Counted from the first letter of the stretch, positions 17,817 to 27,094 are shown. The stretch is DNA of 64,000 bases from Paenibacillus phytorum (GCF_013141715.1 NZ_WHOA01000141.1:54954-118953); one strand, 5' to 3'. Numbers and translations: made by a program. The notes: generated from the sequence alone by a model not told the origin.

Positions 17817-19019
17817 TCATTTTAAAGATGACCTTTGTTCTTTGAGCATAAACCAAATATTAACTAGCCCAACTATGAAGAAGCTAATCCAAGGTAGAGC
17901 ACCCCAACCGAGAATGCTCCCCAAGTCGTACAAATAACCCCCGCCAACATTACCAATCATAGCGCCGATGGATAAAGCAAAACTATTAAAGCCAAAATAA
18001 CTGGCTATACTTCCTGCCCCGGCAAATTCAGACACCATTGTATTCATCATTGGCTGCCAAAACACTTGCCCTAGCATTAATGAAATAACTCCCGCATATA
18101 TCCCCCACATCGAGCCCGACATCCCAATTGTAAACAGCCCCGCCGAAATGAGTAACGTACCTACTGATAACACGCCAAAGGGCTGCATTTTAGTCTGACT
18201 TAATTTAGAAAAAGGAACCTGCAATAATACCATTACAATGGCTCCGCAGCTATAAATAAACCCGATATTGGCTCCTGCAGCAATCTGATTCACTCGAAAT
18301 GGAACGGCAATGTATAGCTGTGCTACAAGCGACCAGGATATCATCGTAAACACCATGAATCGTAGAAAGCTGCGGTTCTGCAGCACTTTTCTCAGCTGTG
18401 GTATCATACCTTCGTAATCGGCTTTTGTTTGTTTAGTTTTTATCTGTGGCAAAAAGAAAAGACTTAACAAGAACGAAAACACAAAAATCAGCGTAGCCGT
18501 TATACTGACATATTGAAAATGAAAACCCATTAAAAAGGCGCCCAGTATCGGACCCACCACAAATCCCAGATTACTTAACATTTCACGTATCGAGTAAACC
18601 GTAATCCGGTTTTCAGGTGTAGAAAGCGCTGCGTAATAAGCATAACTGGCTGGTTGGAATAAAGCTGCGCCTAAACCCGAAAAGAAGCATGCTAGGATTA
18701 AACCCGGGATATGATCCACGAATCCGAATAGCCCGAAACCGAAAGAACGGATAAACAAACCAATCAATATCGTTCGCTTATACCCAAGCCTGTCCGCCAA
18801 TGTGCCGCAGAAAACGGACAACCCTTGTTGACTGAAGCTGCGGATAGCCGATATGACGCCAACTATCGTGACAGTAAGCAAAAGATCATGCAGTAAATAC
18901 TAAGCAAGCAGCGGAATCATCATATAAAACCCAACCGCCATACTGAATGTATTCATAAACATAACCCAAAAAGGAAGTTTAATAGCGGTTAGCCTATTCA
19001 TAGCTGTTAACAAGAGCAT
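17817..19019 (-). pseudogene. MFS transporter interrupted by an in-frame TAG
   Basis: Major facilitator transporter of about 400 codons, split by one TAG codon at 18900-18902 (codon 40, in the first membrane segment). The frame reads FYMMIPLLA-stop-YLLHDLLL and continues undisturbed to 17817. The upstream part begins at ATG 19019 behind AAGGA, and carries LPFWVMFMNTFSMAVG. The downstream part has the MFS loop GTLADRLGYKRT and about eleven hydrophobic segments. The stop fits a single CAG-to-TAG change. A TTG at 18881 could restart translation but would remove most of helix 1. The substrate is unknown; co-location suggests the neighbouring sugar operon. Confidence 0.8.
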
Positions 19020-19137
19020 TTCCTCATTTCCTTGTACGATGCGATGTGTCAATTTTAACAAGATACAAGATCCAGCAAGGATTGTATATGGACTTTCTTT
19101 ATGTAGGCTTGGGTATATTATTGCTGTTTTTATTACT

Positions 19138-19182
19138 AAAAAGGCGGCACAATACGTTAAATACCGCATTGTGCCGCCTTTT
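19138..19182 (-). terminator. Strong bidirectional rho-independent terminator
   Basis: Perfect 13-bp arms (AAGGCGGCACAAT and its complement) around a 14-nt loop are flanked by A-rich and T-rich runs on both sides. It lies just past the quinone oxidoreductase stop at 19189 and insulates the MFS pseudogene. Confidence 0.92.
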
Positions 19183-19188
19183 CCCCTG

Positions 19189-20157
19189 TTAAGGGATTAA
19201 TAAGATTTTCCCTGTGCTTTTCCTGCTCTCTAAGAGTTTGTGGGCTTCCGCGCCCTCCCTCAAAGGAAAGCATGTAAGGCTCTCTATTTGAATAATCCCT
19301 CGCCGCAGCGCATCAAAAAGTTCGTTTGAACGCTCAATTCGATTCTGCAAGGTGGTCACATGGTTCCACAAGTCGCCTCCCGTCAGCGTCTTTGATGTAT
19401 CCATGAGCATTCGAGGGTCAATAGAAGGCGGATCTCCTCCAGCCATGCCATAGAAAATGACCGTCCCCTTCGTTTTGGCAGCAGCGAAACTATCCATTAA
19501 CGTGGACCCAACTGAATCGTAAACAGCATCTACGCCTTGATGGTCGCTTGACCAATTTCTGACCCCATTTACCCAATCGCTGTCGTAACTTAGAACTTCA
19601 TCTGCACCAGCCTTTAAGGCGATTTCTCTTTTGGCATCGGAAGAGGTCAAACCGATGACTCGTGCGCCTTTACTTTTACATAGCTGCGTCAAAATCTGTC
19701 CAACGCCCCCTGCTGCGGCATGTACGACGATTTCGTCGCCCGATTTTACACGATAGCTGTCATTCACCAGATAATGCGCCGTCATACCCTGAAGCAAAAT
19801 ACCCGCGGCGTGTTCGAACGTGATATCCACAGGTAAAGGTATAGCTCGATCTATAGGCACAGCAACCAATTCCGCATTGGCAAAAGGAACATCCACGAAG
19901 GCAATTCGATCTCCGACCTTGATTTGGTCCACATTCGAAGCTACTCGCTCAACAATGCCGGCACCCTCATACCCTAGAATGAAGGGTGGCTTCCCAGCAA
20001 GATGATAGTTGCCTCGTCTCCTATATATGTCGGCGAAATTTAAGCCGATGGCTTCCGTTTTCACTAGGATATGTCCTGGTTCTAAGCTGGGCTCAGGAAT
20101 GTCCACATATTGTAGGACCTCTGGCCCACCAAACTGCTCAAAAATTAGTGCTTTCAT
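19189..20157 (-). CDS. NADPH:quinone oxidoreductase, zinc-independent MDR family
   Basis: Medium-chain dehydrogenase/reductase of 322 residues, close to the Qor group. It begins MKALIFEQFGGPEVLQYVD, has GYEGAGIVERV, the cofactor-binding AAAGGVGQILTQLCK motif, and the family YDSVGSTLMD region. The cysteines and histidines of a catalytic zinc site are absent, as in Qor. It should reduce quinones or alpha,beta-unsaturated carbonyls with NADPH in the cytoplasm. ATG at 20157 follows GGAGG. It has its own terminator and appears to be single. The physiological substrate is unknown. Confidence 0.9.
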   Translation of the reverse strand: MKALIFEQFGGPEVLQYVDIPEPSLEPGHILVKTEAIGLNFADIYRRRGNYHLAGKPPFILGYEGAGIVERVASNVDQIKVGDRIAFVDVPFANAELVAVPIDRAIPLPVDITFEHAAGILLQGMTAHYLVNDSYRVKSGDEIVVHAAAGGVGQILTQLCKSKGARVIGLTSSDAKREIALKAGADEVLSYDSDWVNGVRNWSSDHQGVDAVYDSVGSTLMDSFAAAKTKGTVIFYGMAGGDPPSIDPRMLMDTSKTLTGGDLWNHVTTLQNRIERSNELFDALRRGIIQIESLTCFPLREGAEAHKLLESRKSTGKILLIP

Positions 20158-20183
20158 GGACTACCTCCAACAGGCTAATCTTA

Positions 20184-21839
20184 CTAAAAAATTGTATCAT
20201 ATTTTGTAACAACCACCTGTTTGGGTAATAAGGCAAATTGGGCAGGCTTGTTGATATAATAACCTTGTACTCCCCAACAATTCATTTCCTTTAACATCCT
20301 ATATTGTTCATAAGTCTCGATGCCTTCTGCGATTACTTGTAGGTTCAGTGCATGGGCCATGGCTAAAATCGCTGAAATTAGAGAGACATTCATTTCCCAA
20401 ATGAAAGACCTATCAATCTTTAACTTATCTATCGGCAGCAAGGTTAACATGCTTAAAGAGGAATAGCCGGTTCCGAAATCATCTAAAGCAATGGTAAATC
20501 CTTCAGCGCGTAATCTACGCAGCGTTTGTTGGACATCTTCCATCGAGTGAATCGTCGTGCTTTCCGTTATTTCTAATTCCACTACACGTGGGTCCACATG
20601 CTCATCTTCCAATATTTGAAGCATTTGATCAACGAAAAGATGTTCGTTTAGTTGAATCCTTGAAATGTTGACCGAAATTTTAAATTGAGGACCATATTCT
20701 GCTTTTAAAAGATGCCAATCCTTACAAGCTTGCCTGATGACCCAGTATCCAATCGGAATAATCAATCCCGTTTCTTCGGCGACCGGAATAAAGTCACTGG
20801 GTTGGATCATTCCCATGTTGGCGGAGTTCCATCTAAGCAGAGCTTCTGCTCCAATGACTTCCTCCCGGACCGGATTGTAAATAAGCTGATAATGCAAATG
20901 CAATTCTTCTTTCTCAACCGCTACTGAAAGCGCAAGCTCATGAATGAAATTCTCAACATGGTCGTATTTAGATGAAGCTTCGAAAATATGAAATCTCTTT
21001 CTTCCCGCCCCTTTGGCCTTATACAAGGCAATATCCGCTTGCTTCAAAAGGGTTTGGATGGTTTCACTATTCACACTTCTAGCCACACCAATACTTACGT
21101 TTAATTTCATTGGATGATCATTTACCGTAAAGGGAGCCACAAAAAGTTGATTAATTTGGTCGGCAGTCTCTTCAGCTGGTCCAAGTTGCCCCATTGCTAC
21201 GACGACAAATTCATCTCCACCCAATCTTACAAGTATATAATCCTTACCAAATTTCTCAACAAGACGATTAGCGACCTCTACGAGTACGGTATCACCTACA
21301 TCATGTCCGAAAATATCATTAATATTTTTGAAATAGTCCAAATCAAGCAAATAAATGTTCGCTGGATTGTGCACATGCTCAAGCAGGAATCTTCGATTAT
21401 AAAGCTTGCTAAGATCGTCATGATAGGCGTAATGATAAAGCAGATTTTCTTGTTTTTTACGTTCAGTAATATCACGAGTAACCGTGACGATGAACTCCAT
21501 GTCACCGCTTTCATTGAAAATTGGCGTAAGTATACTTTCTCCGCTTAACATACCATTGGGTAGTATAACGCCATCTTCATACTTAATGGTTCGCCGTTCG
21601 TTAACCACTCTCGTGTATTTCTTATGTAAATAGTTCGCCATCTGGCTCGTGTTTATATCAAAAAATGTGAGTCCGACAGCATCCATCGTTATTCCACTGA
21701 ATTTCGTAGCAGCATGATTTACATAATAGTATTTGATATCAGATCCATCAACACTCATGATGTAAATCGAGTCTTCCATATTATCCATCATGCTTAGGAG
21801 TGTCTTAACATCAAGTAATCTATTCGCAGGATTTATCAT
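20184..21839 (-). CDS. PAS-GGDEF-EAL cyclic-di-GMP signalling protein
   Basis: Cytoplasmic c-di-GMP enzyme of 551 residues. A PAS sensor (about residues 10-125, ending in DITERKK) is followed by a GGDEF domain with intact RLGGDEF at 207-211 and SIGVARS, and an EAL domain with intact AEALLRW (E332), EITES, DDFGTGYSS and VIAEGIET. Both synthesis and breakdown of c-di-GMP are therefore possible. The RxxD product-inhibition site is not seen before GGDEF (FGKD instead). No membrane segment is present. ATG at 21839 follows GAGGAG. It is a single gene and could influence the exopolysaccharide region, but no direct link is visible. Confidence 0.93.
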   Translation of the reverse strand: MINPANRLLDVKTLLSMMDNMEDSIYIMSVDGSDIKYYYVNHAATKFSGITMDAVGLTFFDINTSQMANYLHKKYTRVVNERRTIKYEDGVILPNGMLSGESILTPIFNESGDMEFIVTVTRDITERKKQENLLYHYAYHDDLSKLYNRRFLLEHVHNPANIYLLDLDYFKNINDIFGHDVGDTVLVEVANRLVEKFGKDYILVRLGGDEFVVVAMGQLGPAEETADQINQLFVAPFTVNDHPMKLNVSIGVARSVNSETIQTLLKQADIALYKAKGAGRKRFHIFEASSKYDHVENFIHELALSVAVEKEELHLHYQLIYNPVREEVIGAEALLRWNSANMGMIQPSDFIPVAEETGLIIPIGYWVIRQACKDWHLLKAEYGPQFKISVNISRIQLNEHLFVDQMLQILEDEHVDPRVVELEITESTTIHSMEDVQQTLRRLRAEGFTIALDDFGTGYSSLSMLTLLPIDKLKIDRSFIWEMNVSLISAILAMAHALNLQVIAEGIETYEQYRMLKEMNCWGVQGYYINKPAQFALLPKQVVVTKYDTIF

Positions 21840-21950
21840 ATAAACGACTCCTCTATACTCACAACAACCTTATAACTGTCTCTAAGTTGACTGGAATATA
21901 GCATTCGACAGAAAAATTCATTATCCTTCCAACGAGGATATCAATCCATC

Positions 21951-22703
21951 TTAATCTGTTTTCCGATTCACTTTTCTCAAAAATTGCAAGGTTCGCTCAT
22001 TCGTTGAAGCGTCAAAAATATCGGCTGGCGTTCCTCGCTCAATAATCGCGCCTTGATCCATAATGACAACTTGGTCCGCCACTTCTTTAGCAAAGCCCAT
22101 TTCATGTGTCACGATGACCATCGTCATTCCTTCGAATGCTAGATCCTTCATCACCTTTAGCACTTCACCTACCAATTCCGGGTCAAGCGCGGACGTAGGT
22201 TCATCGAATAATAGTACCTCAGGATTCATCGCCATGGCCCGAGCTATCCCTACCCGTTGTTGTTGTCCACCAGACAGTTGATGAGGATAATAATCGGCAC
22301 GATTACGAAGTCCAACCTTATCTAAGATGGATAAAGCCTTGTCCTTTGCGGTTTTCGAGGATTGTTTAAGGACAATAACAGGACCTTCCATAATATTTTG
22401 CAAAACGGTTAAATGAGGAAATAAGTTGTAGTTCTGGAAGACCATACCGGTGTGCTGCCGAATGGAACGGATGTCCGTCTTACTCAACTTGGCTTCACTA
22501 GTGAATGTCATAGTCGCTTTAGCTATCGAGAGGGTCCCCTGATCTGGAAAGTCCAATAGTTTCAGACATCTTAATAGGGTCGTTTTGCCGGAACCGGAAG
22601 GTCCGATAACAACGGTTGTGCTCCCTTTTTCAACATCCAAATCAATATGGTTCAAGACGTGGAGGTCATGAAAATGTTTATGTATGCCTTCCATTCTAAT
22701 CAT
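21951..22703 (-). CDS. tcyC: Polar amino acid (cystine-type) ABC transporter, ATP-binding protein
   Basis: ATPase subunit of 250 residues of a PAAT-family importer. Walker A GPSGSGKTTLL, Q-loop MVFQNYNLFPH, signature LSGGQQQR, Walker B VLLFDEPTSALDPEL and the H-loop IVTHEMGFAKEVAD are all intact. ATG at 22703 follows GGGGGG by about 6 nt. It lies 12 bp from the permease gene and completes a three-gene operon. The tcyC symbol rests on the cystine-type binding protein in the same operon; other polar amino acids are possible. Confidence 0.92.
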   Translation of the reverse strand: MIRMEGIHKHFHDLHVLNHIDLDVEKGSTTVVIGPSGSGKTTLLRCLKLLDFPDQGTLSIAKATMTFTSEAKLSKTDIRSIRQHTGMVFQNYNLFPHLTVLQNIMEGPVIVLKQSSKTAKDKALSILDKVGLRNRADYYPHQLSGGQQQRVGIARAMAMNPEVLLFDEPTSALDPELVGEVLKVMKDLAFEGMTMVIVTHEMGFAKEVADQVVIMDQGAIIERGTPADIFDASTNERTLQFLRKVNRKTD

Positions 22704-22715
22704 GCTGGGCCCCCC

Positions 22716-23396
22716 TTACTTGGCAATGTTTCGTTCGTAGTGGATCTCAAGTTTGGATTGGAAATAGGAAAGAAAGGTACTGAAAACTAAATAAACGAAG
22801 GCAACTTCGATATAAAGCCATAATGGCTCATAAGTAACAGCCGCAACCTGCTGCCCTTTCTGAAACATTTCCGTAACCGTAATCGTGGCGGCCAAAGATG
22901 TGTCTTTGATTAAACTTATGAAGGAATTTCCTAATGGTGGAATAGCGACTCGCACAGCCTGGGGTAAAATGATGCGCCTCATCGCCTGCCATTTCGTCAT
23001 ATTGATCGAATAAGCTGCCTCACTTTGGCCTTTGGGAATCGACAATATCGCGGCACGAATGATTTCGGAGCTATAGGCTCCTTTATTTAACGTAAACCCG
23101 ATAATGGCTGTTGGAAAAGGATCCAGCGTTATTCCCAAACTTGGAAAACCATAAAATAGAATAAACAATTGGACAAGCAATGGCGTGCCGCGAAAAACCC
23201 AAACATAAAATCTCGCTATCGCCCGTAGTATGGCAAAATCTGATAAGCGAGCAAGTGCCGTGATGAATGCCAAGCTAAGTCCTAGTGCAAATGTGATTAA
23301 AGTAAGCGGAACTGTGTATGTAAGCCCCGCCTTTATAATAGGAAAGAAGGCATCGGACAGGATCCCTATGATTCGTTCAAGACGTTCATTTGTCAT
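22716..23396 (-). CDS. tcyB: Polar amino acid (cystine-type) ABC transporter, permease
   Basis: Permease of 226 residues with about five hydrophobic segments and the HisM-type signature FRGTPLLVQLFILFYG. The EAA loop that docks the ATPase is visible as EAAYSINMTKWQAMRRIILPQA (the central part). It forms the membrane channel with the ATPase encoded 12 bp downstream and takes substrate from the lipoprotein encoded 12 bp upstream. The start follows AAGGA by 9 nt. It matches TcyB length closely. Specificity is inferred from the binding protein. Confidence 0.92.
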   Translation of the reverse strand: MTNERLERIIGILSDAFFPIIKAGLTYTVPLTLITFALGLSLAFITALARLSDFAILRAIARFYVWVFRGTPLLVQLFILFYGFPSLGITLDPFPTAIIGFTLNKGAYSSEIIRAAILSIPKGQSEAAYSINMTKWQAMRRIILPQAVRVAIPPLGNSFISLIKDTSLAATITVTEMFQKGQQVAAVTYEPLWLYIEVAFVYLVFSTFLSYFQSKLEIHYERNIAK

Positions 23397-23408
23397 TAGG
23401 CTAGGTCC

Positions 23409-24191
23409 TTACTTCGTTACATCGGCATTGAACCATTTTTGCGAAATTTGAACCAATGTACCGTCCGATTTCATGTCAGCCAAGGCTTTATTAACTTTAC
23501 TAACTAAATCCGTGCTTCCTTTGCGGAATAAAAAGGCGTTGCTCGTTGCGGACGGCTCCTCATAAACCGTTTTGATCGGGAGCTCAGGACGCTGCTTTTT
23601 TAAATCCAAATAGGACAAACTATCGTTAAGCGTCGCATCGATCCTGCCCGAAGTCAAAAGATCAATCGCTTGATTAAAACCCTCCACAACTGTATTTACC
23701 GCCCCGTGTTCTTCCGCTATTTTCCGATAATTACTATCGAGGGATTGTCCAACCTTCTTGCCTTTAAGGTCGTCTAACGTTTTAATATTGGTATTATCCG
23801 CTTTCACCACAAGAACTGCGCGTGAAACAATAAAAGGCGTCGACATATCATACTTCTCCAAACGATCCGGGCGAACAGCTACTTCATTGGCCACCATGTC
23901 ATACCGCTTCGCATCGAGTCCGGCAATCATGCCATCCCACTTAGTTTCAACAAAACGCGGCGTCATACCAATCCGTTTACATACCTCTTCTGCCGTCTCA
24001 ACATCAAATCCCGTAAGCTTGCCAGCCTTATCATGAAAAGTGAAAGGTGCATAAGTACCTTCTGTACCGATCGTAATTTCGGCCTTACTCGGCGAAGATG
24101 CTGACGGCGTTGCGTTTGGCTTAGCCGAACTACAGCCTACCGAAGTTAGGAGCAATGCAGTAACTGCTGTTGTTGCGAGTAATTTTTTCAT
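23409..24191 (-). CDS. tcyA: Cystine-type amino acid-binding lipoprotein
   Basis: Solute-binding lipoprotein of 260 residues. A signal peptide ends in the lipobox LTSVGC (Cys20), and a Ser/Pro-rich linker follows. The mature part has GTEGTYAPFTFHDKAGKLTGFDVE, split here as GTEGTYAPFTF and KLTGFD, then KWDGMIAGLDAKRYDM and a C-terminal KWFNADVTK. These resemble the L-cystine-binding proteins FliY/TcyA more than other family-3 binding proteins, so cystine uptake is likely but inferred. ATG at 24191 follows a G-rich site; an ATG 18 codons upstream is not preferred. First gene of the tcyABC-type operon. Confidence 0.9.
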   Translation of the reverse strand: MKKLLATTAVTALLLTSVGCSSAKPNATPSASSPSKAEITIGTEGTYAPFTFHDKAGKLTGFDVETAEEVCKRIGMTPRFVETKWDGMIAGLDAKRYDMVANEVAVRPDRLEKYDMSTPFIVSRAVLVVKADNTNIKTLDDLKGKKVGQSLDSNYRKIAEEHGAVNTVVEGFNQAIDLLTSGRIDATLNDSLSYLDLKKQRPELPIKTVYEEPSATSNAFLFRKGSTDLVSKVNKALADMKSDGTLVQISQKWFNADVTK

Positions 24192-24245
24192 CCTAATAAC
24201 CCCCTGTGAAATAACCCTTTTTGAGTTAAAGGTATTATTCCCCAT

Positions 24246-24840
24246 GTGAAGTAATTTTAAGAAAAAAAAATGTAGTGCGTGAAAATGTACGCCAGAAAAA
24301 TTTGCAATCCGAATTAGAATTAGTACGAATTCGGACTTATAATTTTAGACTAAAAAGCCGAACGAGACGAAAGAGACAAACGAAACAATACAACGAATGA
24401 ATCTAACGAAAGAACGAATCAACTGCAAAGAGAATTCCAACTAACGAGCGTAAAGGAAAATAGCCTCTCTATGCGTAATTGTTAAATTTTGTGTAGTATT
24501 ATATTATTTTTAATAATTAATATCAAACGGTTGTGAAGCACACGCCGCTTTTACGGATCAGCATCAGCTGTCCGGAGGAGCGGTTTATTTATTTTCTGGA
24601 GGTGGCCTATACATTTATGAATGAATTTGAAATTGCACATGAAGCCTTTTTAGCTAAACACATTTCGATGAGGGGCGGGGAACGATTAAAGCGACTTAAA
24701 GAGGGTCATGGACATGCGGAAAAGTATTTTCTTGAGCAGATTTGGTCCCCATTTCGCTGATATAAGTCGCACCCAATTCTCAGACCAATTAATTCGACAA
24801 AACCACCTTATTTTAGATGGTTGGAAAATTTTTCGTTTCT
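24246..24840. other. Intergenic region with A-rich purine stretch
   Basis: The promoter for the tcyABC-type operon must lie at the left end on the minus strand. The stretch 24356-24460 is strongly purine-biased on the plus strand, with many ACGAA/CGAAA units in short irregular repetition. No terminator or palindrome stands out. The right part includes a short possible gene remnant described separately. Confidence 0.4.
24533..24760 (+). pseudogene. Short ORF, possible remnant of an uncharacterised gene
   Basis: A 75-codon frame starting GTG with no visible ribosome binding site. The amino acid composition is protein-like (charged helix ERLKRLKEGHGHAEKYFLE), unlike the shadow frames in nearby repeats. 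No family is recognised. With no start signals on the left, no continuation on the right and a repeat block alongside, a decayed fragment is more likely than a working gene. It could also be chance. Confidence 0.3.
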
Positions 24841-24889
24841 CTTAGTGGGTTGGGGCTGAGAAGTTTTAACCGACCAGAATAGACGAGAC

Positions 24890-25006
24890 TCCGCCGGCTG
24901 AGAAGTTGATTTCCGGCTTCTCAGACACTGCTGGCGAGCTTTGGCTCGCCGATTTCTCGCTGTAGGCGTGGTTTTCGAGCTTAATTTTTATGGACGCACG
25001 GGACAG
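24890..25006. repeat. Inverted copy of the modular palindromic repeat
   Basis: Reverse-oriented member of the family at 14081-14500. It carries GGCTGAGAAG/CTTCTCAG around a TTGATTTCCGG loop, then GGCGAGC/GCTCGCC at about 24933-24950, then a degenerate copy of the GCGCGAAAACC module. It directly abuts the 112-bp tandem array. Confidence 0.75.
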
Positions 25007-25009
25007 AAA

Positions 25010-25331
25010 GCTTGTTAACCGACAAATATATGCCAAGAGAGCCGAAATGGATCTCTCACCGCTGGAAAAGTAGCAAAGTGTGCTGAGAAGTCCGAAAAGG
25101 TCTTCTTAGAGCCAGAAGGATGCTTGTTAACCGACAAATATATGCCAAGAGAGCCAAAATGGATCTCTCACCGCTGGAAAAGTAGCAAAGTGTTGTTGAG
25201 AAGTCCGAAAAGTACTTCTTAGAGCCAGAAGGATGCTTGTTAACCGACAAATATATGCCAAGAGAGCCGAAATGGATCTCTCACCGCTGGAAAAGTAGCA
25301 AAGTGTGCTGAGAAGTCCGAAAAGGTCTTCT
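25010..25331. repeat. 112-bp tandem repeat, three copies
   Basis: Units start at 25010, 25122 and 25235, giving periods of 112 and 113 bp, with the last copy truncated near 25331. Copies differ by only a few bases. Each unit contains a GAGA/TCTC hairpin and an AGAAGTCC-GAAAA-GGTCTTCT type hairpin. The inner sequence is related in style to the dispersed family but is not the same. There are no unique spacers, so it is not a CRISPR array. A small minus-strand frame across it is a product of the repetition. Confidence 0.88.
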
Positions 25332-25487
25332 CCGCGCGGGACGGTGTGCTGAGAAGTCGATTTCCGACATCTCAGACTCTACCGACGAGCTTCGGCTCCC
25401 GAAGCTCTCGCTGTAAACTCGTAATTCGCGCCTATTTCTGCGGGGAGGCGTACGGAGGCTAGCGTATCCTCCGTCTTCTACGACTTA
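25332..25487. repeat. Second inverted copy of the palindromic repeat
   Basis: Another reverse-oriented member of the dispersed family, in the order TGAGAAGTCGA..TCTCA, GAGCTTCGGCTC and AGCTCTCGCTGTA. The right end contains a hairpin at about 25454-25475 (CGGAGG/CCTCCG) that lies 20-30 bp past the stop of the LamG-like gene and may act as its terminator, although no T-run follows. Confidence 0.65.
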
Positions 25488-26237
25488 TTATTTTATCGAT
25501 AACCTACGTATCTCTTCGTCGGTTAATGCTTCATTAAATACAGCAAGTACACCCAGTAGTCCGGCATAGAAATTGCCCATCTCCCCGGAACGATTCACGC
25601 CACCAACGGTGAAGTCAGCACCCGTAAGTCCCCCATCGAACAAACCTTTGTCATATAAGTAAGGGTTGTAGGTTTCCCTCTCGTCCAGCACGCCGTCCAC
25701 ATACACCTTGGCATAGGTGCCATTATAAGTGAATGCTAGCGCATACCACTTATCCTTCGCCAGCGGTGTTGCTCCTATCGCCGTTGTCATACACCACGGA
25801 TATCCCTGTGTCGGACCTCCTTCAACAGAGACATGTCCTCCCACTTGATCCCCGCTCTCCCAAATCCTCAGATTAAGAAACATGGCATATTGGCGCTTCT
25901 TCTCTGTTTCGTTCCACATGCCGGCTATCGCTTCGCACTGCCCGTTTACTCTGTTTTCGCGTTTTAGCCAAGCGAAGATGGTCAGCTTTGCATCCAGTCC
26001 GTGGAAATCTAGTGCTGGGCAATCTTTTCGGGGCAGGTTGAACCATTGGCCATATTCTAATTTTGCCGCGTAAGTCCCTAAGACGCCGTCTTCAACCCTC
26101 CTTATTGGTCCAGACTTTTCATCCAAAACATAAGGAAAAGGCCCTTTTGCCACTCGAGACTGGCCCTCAGCTTCTTGAAAGTCCCAGAAGGATACGAGAG
26201 AATCCTGTTGAAGAATCAATGCAGATTTACTCGCCAT
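25488..26237 (-). CDS. LamG-like jellyroll (concanavalin A-like) domain protein
   Basis: Protein of 249 residues made almost entirely of one LamG/concanavalin A-like jellyroll (PF13385 type). The family pattern is visible: SLVSFWDFQEAEG at the start, LTIFAWLKRE, KWYALAFTYNGTYAKVYVDGVL, and a closing LLGVLAVFNEALTDEEIRRL. Such domains bind carbohydrates or surfaces. There is no signal peptide, so it may be cytoplasmic or its export is unusual. ATG at 26237 follows GGAGG. It lies downstream of the dioxygenase-like gene but a terminator separates them. Function is not established. Confidence 0.8.
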   Translation of the reverse strand: MASKSALILQQDSLVSFWDFQEAEGQSRVAKGPFPYVLDEKSGPIRRVEDGVLGTYAAKLEYGQWFNLPRKDCPALDFHGLDAKLTIFAWLKRENRVNGQCEAIAGMWNETEKKRQYAMFLNLRIWESGDQVGGHVSVEGGPTQGYPWCMTTAIGATPLAKDKWYALAFTYNGTYAKVYVDGVLDERETYNPYLYDKGLFDGGLTGADFTVGGVNRSGEMGNFYAGLLGVLAVFNEALTDEEIRRLSIK

Positions 26238-26281
26238 TCACTCAGCCTCCGATTGCAACATGTTTTTATGCTAGAGTTATA

Positions 26282-26314
26282 AAAGGGATCTACCGCCAAA
26301 GGCAGATCTCTTTG
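26282..26314 (-). terminator. Terminator after the dioxygenase-like gene
   Basis: On the minus strand AAAGAGATCT and AGATCCCTTT form a stem around a GCCTTTGGCGGT loop, followed by TTTTAT. It starts about 8 bp past the stop at 26321. Confidence 0.7.
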
Positions 26315-26320
26315 AATTAC

Positions 26321-27094
26321 CTACAGAAAATGATAGCTGGATGTGTCCTTACCTTTTAAATTATAGCGTTGGTAGTGTTGGTAATGCGCTTTATATAGAA
26401 TCCCATTCTTACTAGGCGTGTACGTCAAATACAACTGTTTACGGCTTACGTCGGACAAGTTGGCCCCACTTTGATGAGGTGTAAACGAATGGAAGATGAT
26501 CACATCACCTGGATTTGTTTCTACGATAACACCTTTTTGGGGATCAATCTCAGCAATTTCTTCCGCATTCATGTTGCGCAGCTCACCCGGCGTGGAACGC
26601 AATCTTTCATGATAGCCTGGAAACAATTCCAAGCCTCCGTTTGCCGTTGTCGCTCCATCAATTGCAACCATTACCGAGATCAAACCTTCAATGGGGAAGC
26701 CCTGCCACCAAGAAGCATCCTGATGCATCGAGTAGCCATTTGCGCCTGGGAGTTTAAAAATGAGTTTATCCTTGAAAAGTAGCGGTTCGTCCAAATAAAT
26801 ATCACGCAGCGGTGATAAAATGCGCTCATCCTCCACTAAATCAGCAAACACTGCGGAAATGTCATGAACCGGGTCCAGACGTTCGATCGCAACTCGGCCA
26901 TCTGCGTAGACTTTGTGACCAGCACGAATGTTAAACTTATCGGTATACTCGCCTAATGTAAGCAATTGATCGCATTCCGTTTGGATGACTTTCGCTTCTT
27001 GTTCTGAAAATACGTTCCGCAGCACCAAGTACCCCTGCTCGTTATACGTGTGAAGCTGCTCTTCTGATAAAATACTCAAAGATTTCTTTCTCAT
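26321..27094 (-). CDS. Phytanoyl-CoA dioxygenase-family (PhyH) protein
   Basis: Fe(II)/2-oxoglutarate-dependent oxygenase-like protein of 257 residues. The metal triad is visible as the His and Asp of SMHQDASWWQG and the later His of FHSFTPHQSGAN. An Arg in DVSRKQLYLTY can bind 2-oxoglutarate. Such enzymes hydroxylate small organic substrates. ATG at 27094 is chosen because AGGTGGAG lies six nt upstream; a GTG at 27106 is possible. It is divergent from an AraC regulator, which probably controls it. The substrate is unknown. Confidence 0.87.
   Translation of the reverse strand: MRKKSLSILSEEQLHTYNEQGYLVLRNVFSEQEAKVIQTECDQLLTLGEYTDKFNIRAGHKVYADGRVAIERLDPVHDISAVFADLVEDERILSPLRDIYLDEPLLFKDKLIFKLPGANGYSMHQDASWWQGFPIEGLISVMVAIDGATTANGGLELFPGYHERLRSTPGELRNMNAEEIAEIDPQKGVIVETNPGDVIIFHSFTPHQSGANLSDVSRKQLYLTYTPSKNGILYKAHYQHYQRYNLKGKDTSSYHFL

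Noticed and set aside
18881..18910. Programmed stop read-through or frameshift in the MFS gene
   Set aside because: No slippery sequence or stem-loop was seen next to the TAG. A simple nonsense mutation explains it.
25056..25250. Minus-strand frame in the 112-bp array
   Set aside because: Explained by repetition; composition and start signals do not fit a gene.
25010..25331. CRISPR array
   Set aside because: Period of 112-113 bp with near-identical units and no unique spacers; no cas genes are nearby.
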